From the NCBI RefSeq assembly GCF_030683065.1, contig NZ_JAUXMX010000046.1, forward strand, positions 1 through 64,000: a stretch of 64,000 nt of DNA, written 5' to 3'. Numbering within the stretch: the stretch's first letter is position 1; each line of letters starts with the position of its first letter. The notes under the pieces are model-generated. The model ran no database searches. It was not told the DNA's origin and worked only from the letters and a program-made list of their open reading frames with translations. Shown here one piece after another: positions 48,348 to 55,864 of the stretch. The translations under genes and the position numbers were made by a program. This stretch comes from Pseudomonas sp. Lineage in GTDB: Bacteria; Pseudomonadota; Gammaproteobacteria; Pseudomonadales; Pseudomonadaceae.

Positions 48348-48929
48348 CTACAGGCTGATCTGGGTGCCCAGCAGCTTGAGGAAACCCGCCAGCCAAGCCG
48401 GATGCGCGGGCCAAGCCGGCGCAGTAACCAGGTTGCCCTGGACATGGGCCTGGTCCACGGCGATCTCCATGTAGCGGCCACCCGCCAGCTGCACTTCCGG
48501 CGCGCAGGCCGGGTAGGCACTGCATTCGCGGCCGTCGAGCACGCCGGCGGCGGCCAGCAGTTGGGCGCCATGGCACACCGCCGCAATAGGCTTGTTGGCG
48601 GCATTGAAGGCCTGCACCAGGGCCAGAACCTCGGCATTCAGGCGCAGGTATTCCGGGGCGCGACCACCGGGAATCAGCAGGGCATCGTAATCCTCGGCCT
48701 TGACCTGGCTGAAGTCGAAGTTCAGGCCGAAGTTGTGCCCGGGCTTTTCACTGTAGGTCTGGTCGCCTTCGAAGTCGTGGATGGCGGTGCGCACGCTGTC
48801 TCCGGCGCTCTTGCCCGGGCAGACCGCATGCACGGTGTGACCCACCATCTGCAGGGCCTGGAACGGCACCATCACTTCGTAGTCTTCGACGTAGTCGCCG
48901 ACCAGCATCAGAATCTTTTTCGCAGCCAT
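48348..48929 (-). CDS. DJ-1/PfpI family protein
   Basis: A 193-residue alpha/beta protein with the nucleophile elbow [14 protein letters not shown] (catalytic Cys about residue 123) and the conserved acidic Glu in GDYVEDYE near the start. Members act as glyoxalases, deglycases, chaperones or intracellular amidases; the present subclass cannot be fixed. AGGAG lies 8 bases before the ATG at 48929. It appears to be a single gene. Confidence 0.85.
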   Translation of the reverse strand: MAAKKILMLVGDYVEDYEVMVPFQALQMVGHTVHAVCPGKSAGDSVRTAIHDFEGDQTYSEKPGHNFGLNFDFSQVKAEDYDALLIPGGRAPEYLRLNAEVLALVQAFNAANKPIAAVCHGAQLLAAAGVLDGRECSAYPACAPEVQLAGGRYMEIAVDQAHVQGNLVTAPAWPAHPAWLAGFLKLLGTQISL

Positions 48930-49145
48930 GAGCGTTCTCCTGTAACGGATTGAGGGAGCACAACCAGTATCCGCCTCCCATCCAGCACGCAGGTAATAGC
49001 CTAGGACTACATCGCCAGGAAACATGCCCGCACGTCGGACGGCCGTCCCCACGGGCGAAAGGCCGTCTCTGAATTGTTATTTCGGTAACACCGGCGCGCA
49101 GGGTGTGCGGGGCCGCTTGAGCAATGATTACTGCGCGGCAGCCCA

Positions 49146-50303
49146 CTAGCGACGGCGGTCGAGCAGGTTCACCACCAGCCGATCCAGCCAGCCCCACAGG
49201 CGCTCCTGCACGCGCCGCCACCAGGGTCGTGCTTGCCAGAGTTCCTGGCTGATTTCGAGGCTGTCGGCGAAGTCTGCCTGAAAGCTGGCGACCACGGCGG
49301 CGGTCAGCTGCGGGTCGAGCGCTTCCAGGTTGGCGTCGAGATTGAAACGCAGGTTCCAGTGATCGAAGTTGCACGACCCGACACTGACCCAGTCGTCCAC
49401 CAGGACCATTTTCAGGTGCAGGAAGCGTGGCTGGTACTCATAGATCTGCACCCCGGCCCTGAGCAACTTGGGGTAGTAGCGCTGCCCAGCAAAACGCACC
49501 GGCGGGTTGTCCGTGTGCCTGCCACTGAGCAGTAGGCGCACCTCCACCCCGCGCTGCGCGGCCTTGCGCAACGCACGACGGACTTTCCAGGTCGGCAGAA
49601 AATACGGCGTGGCCAGCCAGATACGCTGCTTGCCACTGAGCAACGCACGTACCAGCGACTGCAGGATGTCGCGATGCTGGCGGGCATCGGCATAGGCTAC
49701 CCGGCCCAGGCCTTGGCCCACGGGCGGTGATAGCGGCAGGTTTTTCTGCCCGGGCGCCGGCCTTGGCCACCAGGCAAAACGTGCATGCAGGGTATGCCAC
49801 TGGCGGTCGAACAACACCTGCCAATCCGTCACCAGCGGACCGGCGATTTCCACCATGACCTCGCGCCAAGCGCTATCCGCTTCGCCCGGAATCCAGAACT
49901 GATCGGTCGCGCCAGTGCCGCCAATAAAAGCCAGCCGACCATCAACCAGCAACAGCTTGCGGTGGTCGCGGTAGAAGTTGCGCATGCCGTGGCGCCAGCG
50001 CAGCGGGTTGTAGCGCCGCAGTTGCACACCCGCAGCGCTCAGGCGTCGGCGATCCGTCTGGAGCAGTGCCTGGGAACCGAAATCGTCGAACAGGCAGCGC
50101 ACCTCTACACCGCGCAGCGCCGCCGCGCACAGGGCTTGCGAGAGGGCATCCATACACGCACCGCTTTCCACCAGATACAGCTCCAGCGCGACCAACTCAC
50201 GAGCCGCGTCGATAGCTGCAATCATCCGCGCAAAGAAGGTCGGGCCATCGTTGAGCAAGGCAAACTGGTTACCGCTGCGCCAGGGGAAAACAGTCCCGGG
50301 CAT
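49146..50303 (-). CDS. clsB: Phospholipase D-like cardiolipin synthase ClsB
   Basis: A 385-residue membrane-associated enzyme that forms cardiolipin from phosphatidylglycerol or related lipids. Both HKD catalytic motifs are present: HRKLLLVDGRLAFIG near residue 113 and HLKMVLVDDWVSVGSCNFD near residue 295. The lack of long N-terminal transmembrane helices and the length distinguish it from ClsA (about 480 residues) and fit ClsB. The C-terminus is Arg-rich and amphipathic (WWRRVQERLWGWLDRL), probably a membrane anchor. Confidence 0.85.
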   Translation of the reverse strand: MPGTVFPWRSGNQFALLNDGPTFFARMIAAIDAARELVALELYLVESGACMDALSQALCAAALRGVEVRCLFDDFGSQALLQTDRRRLSAAGVQLRRYNPLRWRHGMRNFYRDHRKLLLVDGRLAFIGGTGATDQFWIPGEADSAWREVMVEIAGPLVTDWQVLFDRQWHTLHARFAWWPRPAPGQKNLPLSPPVGQGLGRVAYADARQHRDILQSLVRALLSGKQRIWLATPYFLPTWKVRRALRKAAQRGVEVRLLLSGRHTDNPPVRFAGQRYYPKLLRAGVQIYEYQPRFLHLKMVLVDDWVSVGSCNFDHWNLRFNLDANLEALDPQLTAAVVASFQADFADSLEISQELWQARPWWRRVQERLWGWLDRLVVNLLDRRR

Positions 50304-50426
50304 CAGTAAACCGCTGGCAACATGAAGCAGCGCTGACAGATTCGCATAAGGCCCCGTAGGTTAAGCGTCGAGGCCGTCACCATAGTCGCCTGCGGCGGCC
50401 TTGCACAGCGCGCAGCAGCCATTCGC

Positions 50427-50765
50427 TCAGGGCTGAGACTGAAATAACGCGGCGGGCTGCAACTGGCAACCCTGCCGCGGGCCGAGCCACGTGGCGCTGT
50501 GGCTGCGGCCCAGGCCGCTGGCGGTGACCTGCTTGCGGCTCTGGTCATCGAGCAACTGACTAACCGGCAGATACTGGCTCACATAGCCTTCGCAGTAGGG
50601 TGCGGGGTGGTTCATCACATAGCGGCAGGAGCAATATTCCTTGGCCGTGTAGGCCCCGATGATGTCGGGGAAGGCCTGCAGGTGTGCGCGATTCTGCCAG
50701 CCGAGCCCCACCAGCAGCAGGACGATCATCAGCAGCAGGGTGCGCAACGGACGGCGACGGATCAT
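50427..50765 (-). CDS. Small membrane-anchored Cys-containing protein coupled to serine hydrolase
   Basis: A 112-residue protein with one N-terminal hydrophobic helix (LRTLLLMIVLLLVGLGW) and a periplasmic part containing a compact Cys pattern, EYCSCRYVMNHPAPYCEGYV, plus one further Cys near the C-terminus (RQGCQLQ). Its start overlaps the stop codon of the serine hydrolase gene by ATGA, so the two are co-translated. I do not recognise a named family. The Cys set could bind metal or form disulfides. The hydrolase and this protein may work together at the inner membrane. Confidence 0.7.
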   Translation of the reverse strand: MIRRRPLRTLLLMIVLLLVGLGWQNRAHLQAFPDIIGAYTAKEYCSCRYVMNHPAPYCEGYVSQYLPVSQLLDDQSRKQVTASGLGRSHSATWLGPRQGCQLQPAALFQSQP

Positions 50766-51880
50766 GGCTGCACCTCGCGGGCAAAGGCCGCTTGCACCAG
50801 TTTGAGCAGCTGGTTGTGCTGGAAGCTGGCGTCGCGGTCATCGGCGTAGCGCACGATCACCAGCTTCTCCCTCGGCAGCACATATAACCCCTGCCCCCAG
50901 TGGCCGAGGGCGGCGAACGCATCAGCAGGCGCATCCGCCCAGGGCCTGGCCGCGCCCGGCAATTCGGCGTTCAACCACCAGTGCCCGCCCGGCACTGCGT
51001 CCCCGGCCTTGGCGGTCTGCGGTTGGTAACTGGCCAGGGCCGTGCGATTGAACGTAACCCAGGCCTGCGGCAGTAATTGCGTGTCACCCCAGCGACCATC
51101 GCGCTGCATCAGTAGGCCGATACGAGCCAGGTCAGGGGCGCTCATATAGGCATAGGACGAGGCAACGAAGGTGCCGGCTGCGTCGGTTTCCCAGACCGCC
51201 GAGGTAATGCCGAGCGGCTCGAACAGCGCGTCCCAGGGATAGTCCGCATAGGCCTCGGTGCCGACCATGCCCTTCAGCGCGGCGGCCAGCACGTTGCTGT
51301 CGCCACTGGAGTAGCGAAACCGTACACCCGGCTCGGCAGCGGCGGCGTGCGCAGCGGTGAAGGCCGCCATGTCCGTGCGGCCGCGGGTATAGAGCATGGC
51401 CACCACCGAGGACTTCAGCGGCGCGTATTCATAGTCTTCGTGCCAATCCAGGCCTGACGCCCAGTTGAGCAGGTGGCCGACCTTGACCTGCGGATGCCTG
51501 GCAAACGGCGGGTAATACTGTGCCACTGGCGCACCGAGTTTGAACCGACCCTGGCCGTAGGCGACGCCCAGGGTGGTCGCGAGCAGGCTCTTGCTCATCG
51601 ACCAGGTCAGGTGCGGCGTATTCTCGTGGGTCGGCCCGGCGTAACGCTGGTAAACCACCCGACCGTCGCGGATGACCAGCAAGGCATCGGTGCGCACCCC
51701 CGTACGGTTTTCGTCGTCGCGAACAGGAAAGGCATAGGCCTCCAGCGCGGCGATGGCTGGACTCGCAGGCACGGACTCCTGCGCCCACTCGGCAGCCGGC
51801 CAGCTTTCGGCCTGGACGAGACTGGTGCCGCCCGCCATGGCGAGAATCAAGCTGAACCGATGCAGCAGGGATACGGGCAT
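50762..51880 (-). CDS. Exported serine hydrolase, beta-lactamase class C family
   Basis: A 372-residue periplasmic enzyme of the serine beta-lactamase-like superfamily (class C, penicillin-binding protein or NylB-type amide hydrolase). A signal peptide (LILAMAGGTSLVQA) precedes the S-x-x-K motif in LTWSMSKSLLATTLG, a Tyr motif in YSSGDSNVL and a WVTFNRTALA region. It is not a convincing beta-lactamase because the KTG-type triad is not clear. The genes downstream are coupled by ATGA overlap. Confidence 0.82.
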   Translation of the reverse strand: MPVSLLHRFSLILAMAGGTSLVQAESWPAAEWAQESVPASPAIAALEAYAFPVRDDENRTGVRTDALLVIRDGRVVYQRYAGPTHENTPHLTWSMSKSLLATTLGVAYGQGRFKLGAPVAQYYPPFARHPQVKVGHLLNWASGLDWHEDYEYAPLKSSVVAMLYTRGRTDMAAFTAAHAAAAEPGVRFRYSSGDSNVLAAALKGMVGTEAYADYPWDALFEPLGITSAVWETDAAGTFVASSYAYMSAPDLARIGLLMQRDGRWGDTQLLPQAWVTFNRTALASYQPQTAKAGDAVPGGHWWLNAELPGAARPWADAPADAFAALGHWGQGLYVLPREKLVIVRYADDRDASFQHNQLLKLVQAAFAREVQP

Positions 51881-51968
51881 TGCACTGCCTCCGGGGATGT
51901 CCAGCCGTCACCCTAGCACGCCGCCTGTGACGCTAAAAAGCGTGTGTTTCTGGCTGCAGGCAACAGCA

Positions 51969-51991
51969 TCGCGAGTAAGCTCGCGCCTACA
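51969..51991. repeat. REP-type single element
   Basis: TCGCGAGTAAGCTCGCGCCT at 51969 is a compact hairpin (CGCGAG / CTCGCG) followed by ACA, matching REP words spread in Pseudomonas intergenic regions. It lies between the convergent end of the acyl-CoA-dehydrogenase-like gene and the start region of the serine hydrolase. Confidence 0.55.
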
Positions 51992-52052
51992 GCGGCCGGC
52001 CTTTCGTGGACTGCCGGACCGCGCCGCAGGCTGCTCGTGTCTGGGCTCAAGG

Positions 52053-52943
52053 CTAAGGCTGCAGGCCCAAGGTGGCCTGGGCGCTGGTCAGACGCTTGCC
52101 GCGGGCGGCGGCGGCAATTGACAGCAGGCCGCGATCACGTTGCCACAAGGCGGCCCAGTCTGCTGGTCCTGCGGCAAAGGCCGCGTGCACCTCGGTGTCG
52201 AGTGCGGCGAACTGGGCGAATAGTCCGGCCAGCAGCAGATGGGTGACGGGTTGCGTCGGGCCTTGCCGGGCCACTTCGGCGCAGCCAGCGAGCAGGCCGA
52301 GCAGGCGCAACTGCAAGGCCTGCGGCCAGTTCGATTCCTGGCCCACGCCATACAGCCAGGCGCCCACGGCGGTCAGCACATGCAGGTCCTCGATACTGCG
52401 AAACGGCTTTACGTAGTCATCCCAGCCATCGCCGGCCAGGCGCTCGCAGTGGGCGCCCTCCAGATGCAGGCGGGCATGCCCTATATCGGGCATCAAGGGC
52501 AAGCTCGGCAGCACCTCGACGCGTACCCCGGGATCGCCATTGCGCACCACGCCCAGGGCCACGTTTACAGCGTGGCCCTGGGGCTCTTCGCGGGCGGCGA
52601 CCAGCAGCCAGTCGGCGGCATCGCCTGCGGTGACAAAATCCTTGCGCCCGTACAGCCGCAGGTCGCTCAGACGGGTCTGCATATCTGCCGGGCGCACGCT
52701 TTTATTCTCGGTGACACAAAGCGCGCCCAGCGACCAGGGCGCGCAAGGCCAGAGCACGCGCAGCGCGCCTTGATAGCCAGCCAGGAAGGCCAGCCCCGGA
52801 GTAGCAGCCAAACGTCCGCCGAGCAGCGCCAACTCGAATGGCGATGGCTTGCCCAACCGCACCAGTAGCGCGGTATACCAGGCCTCCAGGTTGTCTGCGG
52901 CCGGCAGGCGTTGGTGGGTTTGCAGCAGGATTTGCCAGGGCAT
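52053..52943 (-). CDS. Acyl-CoA-dehydrogenase-like protein, divergent from olsBA
   Basis: A 296-residue protein resembling the middle and C-terminal parts of the acyl-CoA dehydrogenase fold: SLGALCVTENKSVRPADMQT (in the position of the family TE-x-x-AGSD region) and LRLYGRKDFVTAGDAADWLL (G-x-K-x-F-I-T-x-G type). It is shorter than normal (about 380) and I cannot find a catalytic Glu with certainty, so activity is doubtful. The ATG at 52943 has GAGGAA 7 bases upstream; the longer frame to 52988 would run into the Pho-box region. Position suggests a link with lipid metabolism. Confidence 0.65.
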   Translation of the reverse strand: MPWQILLQTHQRLPAADNLEAWYTALLVRLGKPSPFELALLGGRLAATPGLAFLAGYQGALRVLWPCAPWSLGALCVTENKSVRPADMQTRLSDLRLYGRKDFVTAGDAADWLLVAAREEPQGHAVNVALGVVRNGDPGVRVEVLPSLPLMPDIGHARLHLEGAHCERLAGDGWDDYVKPFRSIEDLHVLTAVGAWLYGVGQESNWPQALQLRLLGLLAGCAEVARQGPTQPVTHLLLAGLFAQFAALDTEVHAAFAAGPADWAALWQRDRGLLSIAAAARGKRLTSAQATLGLQP

Positions 52944-52977
52944 ACGCAGTTCCTCAGCGAGATAGGGTCGCAAGTGG

Positions 52978-53017
52978 TTGTCACACAAGCATCACCAAAA
53001 CTTCACAGGGGTGACAC
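52978..53017 (+). promoter_or_regulatory. Tandem Pho box upstream of olsBA
   Basis: Three TCAC words begin at 52981, 52992 and 53003, exactly 11 bases apart, with A-rich spacers (ACAA, CAAA). This is the direct-repeat pattern of PhoB sites (7-bp repeat, 4-bp spacer). A fourth degenerate repeat (GACAC, 53013-53017) keeps the phase. The array ends about 80 bases before the olsB start, with a -10-like TACATA at 53024. It lies inside the divergent promoter region with the acyl-CoA-dehydrogenase-like gene. Confidence 0.7.
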
Positions 53018-53095
53018 CGCGGCTACATAGCCTGAGCTTGCCCAACAAGATCGACCGGCTGCAAGGCAAAAAAGCCGGCCAACGGAGATGACGGC

Positions 53096-53854
53096 ATGAC
53101 CCAGATGGCAATCACCCGCGACCGCACCACCCCAGCACGTCGCTTGCAAGCCGAGCGTCTAGTCGGCCCAGCTGCCCTGCGTGAAGCCCAGGCCCTGCGC
53201 TTTCGCGTGTTCAGCGTCGAGTTCGATGCCAAGCTCAAGGGTGCCGAGTTCGGCCTGGATATGGACGACTACGACATTCACTGCCAGCACATCGGCGTGC
53301 GCGATCTGAACAGCGGTCAACTGGTGGCCACCACTCGCCTGCTCGATCATCAGGCGGCCGCCAGCCTCGGACGCTTCTACAGCGAAGAGGAATTCAGCCT
53401 GCACGGCCTGCCGCACCTGCAAGGCCCGGTACTGGAAATCGGCCGCACCTGCGTCGACAGCGCCTACCGCAACGGCGCCACCATCGCCGTGCTCTGGAGT
53501 GAATTGGCCGAAGTCCTCAACCAGGGCAATTACCGCTACCTGATGGGCTGCGCCAGCATCTCCATGCAGGACGGCGGCATCCAGGCTCAGGCGATCATGC
53601 AGCGCTTGCGCGAACGTTACCTGTGCACCGAACACCTGCGGGCCGAGCCGAAGACACCGCTACCGGCCCTGGACGTGCCGAGCAACGTCATCGCCGAACT
53701 GCCACCACTGCTCAAGGCCTACATGCGCCTGGGCGCGAAGATCTGCGGCGAACCCTGCTGGGACCCTGACTTTCAGGTCGCCGATGTGTTCATCCTGCTC
53801 AAGCGCGACGAACTTTGCCCGCGCTACGCCCGGCACTTCAAGGCGGCGGTCTGA
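53096..53854 (+). CDS. olsB: L-ornithine N-alpha-acyltransferase OlsB
   Basis: A GNAT-fold enzyme that attaches a 3-hydroxyacyl chain from acyl carrier protein to the alpha-amino group of ornithine, the first step of ornithine lipid synthesis, a phosphorus-free membrane lipid. The 252-residue protein carries conserved elements such as [14 protein letters not shown], the acidic [17 protein letters not shown] and [21 protein letters not shown] lies about 8 bases before the ATG at 53096. It is followed by olsA; a Pho-box array precedes it. Confidence 0.92.
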   Translation: MTQMAITRDRTTPARRLQAERLVGPAALREAQALRFRVFSVEFDAKLKGAEFGLDMDDYDIHCQHIGVRDLNSGQLVATTRLLDHQAAASLGRFYSEEEFSLHGLPHLQGPVLEIGRTCVDSAYRNGATIAVLWSELAEVLNQGNYRYLMGCASISMQDGGIQAQAIMQRLRERYLCTEHLRAEPKTPLPALDVPSNVIAELPPLLKAYMRLGAKICGEPCWDPDFQVADVFILLKRDELCPRYARHFKAAV

Positions 53855-53865
53855 AGCGACTTAGC

Positions 53866-53930
53866 GTGTAGGAACGCCGCGAACTCTCCGCGGCACAGCC
53901 AACGCTTCGCGGCTGAAGCCCCTCCTACAC
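53866..53930. repeat. REP pair between olsB and olsA
   Basis: TCGCGGCTGAAGCCCCTCCT at 53907, followed by ACAC, is a typical REP word; a degenerate inverted partner, GTGTAGGAACGCCGCGAA, lies at 53866-53883. Together they resemble an eroded REPIN inside the olsB-olsA gap, where such an element could affect mRNA stability between the two genes. Confidence 0.55.
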
Positions 53931-54076
53931 AGCGGGCCCTGCGCGCATCCGGCTTGCTGCGCGACAGCGCTCCGTCGAAGACGGCGGGCGAACACCTACA
54001 GAGGCATTGCAGACTTGCAGCGAGTCCCGGGAACCGGTAGACATGCCGGCACTCGCGCCCCCCTTCGGAGTCATCC

Positions 54077-54847
54077 ATGGCGAAACTACGTTTGTACCTG
54101 CGTCTCATGCGGTTGTTCGTCATCATCAGCCTGGGCACCCTGCTGGCCGCAATGGTGAATCTGCTGGAGCGTTTGCTGCGACGTGACCTGATGGGCCTGC
54201 GTCAGCGCATGAGCCGCTGGTTCTTCGCGCGCATGAGCAATGCCTTGCCATTCCGCCTGAGCGTGCATGGCGAACTGCCGCAGGAGCCGATGCTGTGGGT
54301 CAGCAACCACATCTCCTGGACTGATATTCCGCTGCTCGGCATGCTCACCCCGCTGTCGTTCCTGTCCAAGGCCGAGGTGCGTTCCTGGCCGCTGGCGGGC
54401 TGGCTGGCGCACCAGGCCGGCACTCTATTCATCCGCCGCGGCGCAGGCGACAGCAGCCTGCTCAACCAGCAACTCGGCCAGCATCTGGGACAGGGCCGGC
54501 CGCTGCTGATCTTCCCAGAAGGCACCACCACCGACGGCCAGGTTCTGCGCACCTTCCACGGCCGCCTGCTGAGCAGCGCCATCGACACCGGGGTAGCCCT
54601 GCAACCGGTCGCCATCCGCTACCTGCGTGACGGCCAGCCATGCATGATCACGCCCTTTATCGGTGACGACGACATGCTCTCGCACCTGCTGCGCTTGCTC
54701 GCCAGTGACCGCATCGACGTACAGATCCGCCTGCTGCAACCAATTGCCAGCGCTACGCTGAATCGCAACCAACTGGCACGCCGTGCCCATGCCGCAGTGG
54801 CCAGCGCCCTGAACGTGAACAGCGAGACTCAAGCCCGGGCCGCGTGA
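54077..54847 (+). CDS. olsA: Ornithine lipid synthesis acyltransferase OlsA
   Basis: A 256-residue membrane acyltransferase (PlsC family) that adds the second acyl chain to lyso-ornithine lipid. Motif I is NHISWTD (H-x4-D), motif II FIRRGAGDSS, motif III FPEGTTTDG. An N-terminal hydrophobic segment (LFVIISLGTLLAAMVNL) anchors it in the membrane. It could also act as a lysophosphatidate acyltransferase, but linkage to olsB supports OlsA. It lies 222 bases after olsB, with a REP pair between. Confidence 0.9.
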   Translation: MAKLRLYLRLMRLFVIISLGTLLAAMVNLLERLLRRDLMGLRQRMSRWFFARMSNALPFRLSVHGELPQEPMLWVSNHISWTDIPLLGMLTPLSFLSKAEVRSWPLAGWLAHQAGTLFIRRGAGDSSLLNQQLGQHLGQGRPLLIFPEGTTTDGQVLRTFHGRLLSSAIDTGVALQPVAIRYLRDGQPCMITPFIGDDDMLSHLLRLLASDRIDVQIRLLQPIASATLNRNQLARRAHAAVASALNVNSETQARAA

Positions 54848-54883
54848 ATCGAGGGGCGAAGACGAGCGCTCCGCCTCAACCTC

Positions 54884-55732
54884 TCAGGCCTGCGGCGGCA
54901 CGCAGAGAATGTCGCACGGCAACTCAGCCAGCAGTGCCCCGGCGACGCTGCCGAGCAGCAAGCGCCCCAGCCCCTTGCGGCCATGCGTGGCGATCACCAG
55001 CAGGTCGGCTTGCACCTCCTTCAATTCCTGGGCAACCACCTGCCGAGGCATGCCTTCGCGCACCCGCACGCGGCCATCGGGCAACGTCATTGCGGCATCA
55101 TGCAGGTTGCCAAGCAACGTCAGCAAAGCCTCCTCGGCCTGGGATTCAAGCAAACGATGGTCGATCGCCGCCTCTGTCAGCATGCCCATGGGAATGGGTT
55201 CCAGAGCATGCAGTACCGTGCACTGCTGCGGGTCGAGCAGGCCCAGCCGCTGTGCGCTGGCCATGGCCTGAATGGCCGCGGGCGATAAGTCGAGCGCCGC
55301 CAGGGCATGCCGATAATCGGCAGTGGCTGGTTGCGCGACACGCAGGACCGGCAGCTGACTGCCACGAATCAGGCGTTCCACACTGGTGCCCAGAAAGAAG
55401 TCACGCAGCGGCGTCTTGCGGTGGCTGCCGACCACCAGCAGGTCGGCATTCATGCTCTGGCATGCCTCGAAGATGATCGGTTCGATTTCGCCACTGCTCA
55501 CCAGCACCTGCGGCCGGCTACCCGTCTGGTCGGCCAGTTGCTGCGCTTGCTCATCGAGGAGCCGCTGAACCCGCTGCACATGCTCGGCAACGAAGTCCTG
55601 CGGCGCGTCGTCATCGACCACATGCACCAAGGCCCAATCGCCGCCGCCCTGCTCTTTGATCAACCGGGCGGCACGTGCCACGGCATGCGCAGAACGCTGC
55701 GAAAGGTCGGTCGCCACCACTAGCTTGATCAT
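54884..55732 (-). CDS. Tandem-domain universal stress protein
   Basis: A 282-residue cytoplasmic protein with two UspA domains. Domain one opens MIKLVVATDLSQRSAHAVAR and contains LVVGSHRKTPLRDFFLGTSVERLIR (G-x2-G-x9-G-S/T type ATP loop, slightly altered); domain two ends LLVIATHGRKGLGRLLLGSVAGALL with the complete nucleotide-binding motif. AAGGTGA lies before the ATG at 55732. It resembles PA4352, which is under ANR control in P. aeruginosa, and an ANR box lies 63 bases upstream here. It is divergent from a P-type ATPase. Confidence 0.88.
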   Translation of the reverse strand: MIKLVVATDLSQRSAHAVARAARLIKEQGGGDWALVHVVDDDAPQDFVAEHVQRVQRLLDEQAQQLADQTGSRPQVLVSSGEIEPIIFEACQSMNADLLVVGSHRKTPLRDFFLGTSVERLIRGSQLPVLRVAQPATADYRHALAALDLSPAAIQAMASAQRLGLLDPQQCTVLHALEPIPMGMLTEAAIDHRLLESQAEEALLTLLGNLHDAAMTLPDGRVRVREGMPRQVVAQELKEVQADLLVIATHGRKGLGRLLLGSVAGALLAELPCDILCVPPQA

Positions 55733-55794
55733 CTCGTTCACCTTGCCTGCCTGTAAGTAGTGGGACATTCGAGCGCAAAACAGGCCCCGGGGTG

Positions 55795-55808
55795 TTGATA
55801 CAGATCAG
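55795..55808. promoter_or_regulatory. ANR box shared by usp and P-type ATPase genes
   Basis: TTGAT-ACAG-ATCAG matches the FNR/ANR consensus at 9 of 10 positions. It sits in the divergent intergenic space, 62 bases before the usp start and 57 bases before the ATPase start, so it could activate either or both under low oxygen. Confidence 0.72.
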
Positions 55809-55864
55809 ACCATAGCTGGCAAATAAGACTACTGTATCGGCACTGTACGTATGGAGATGCCTGA

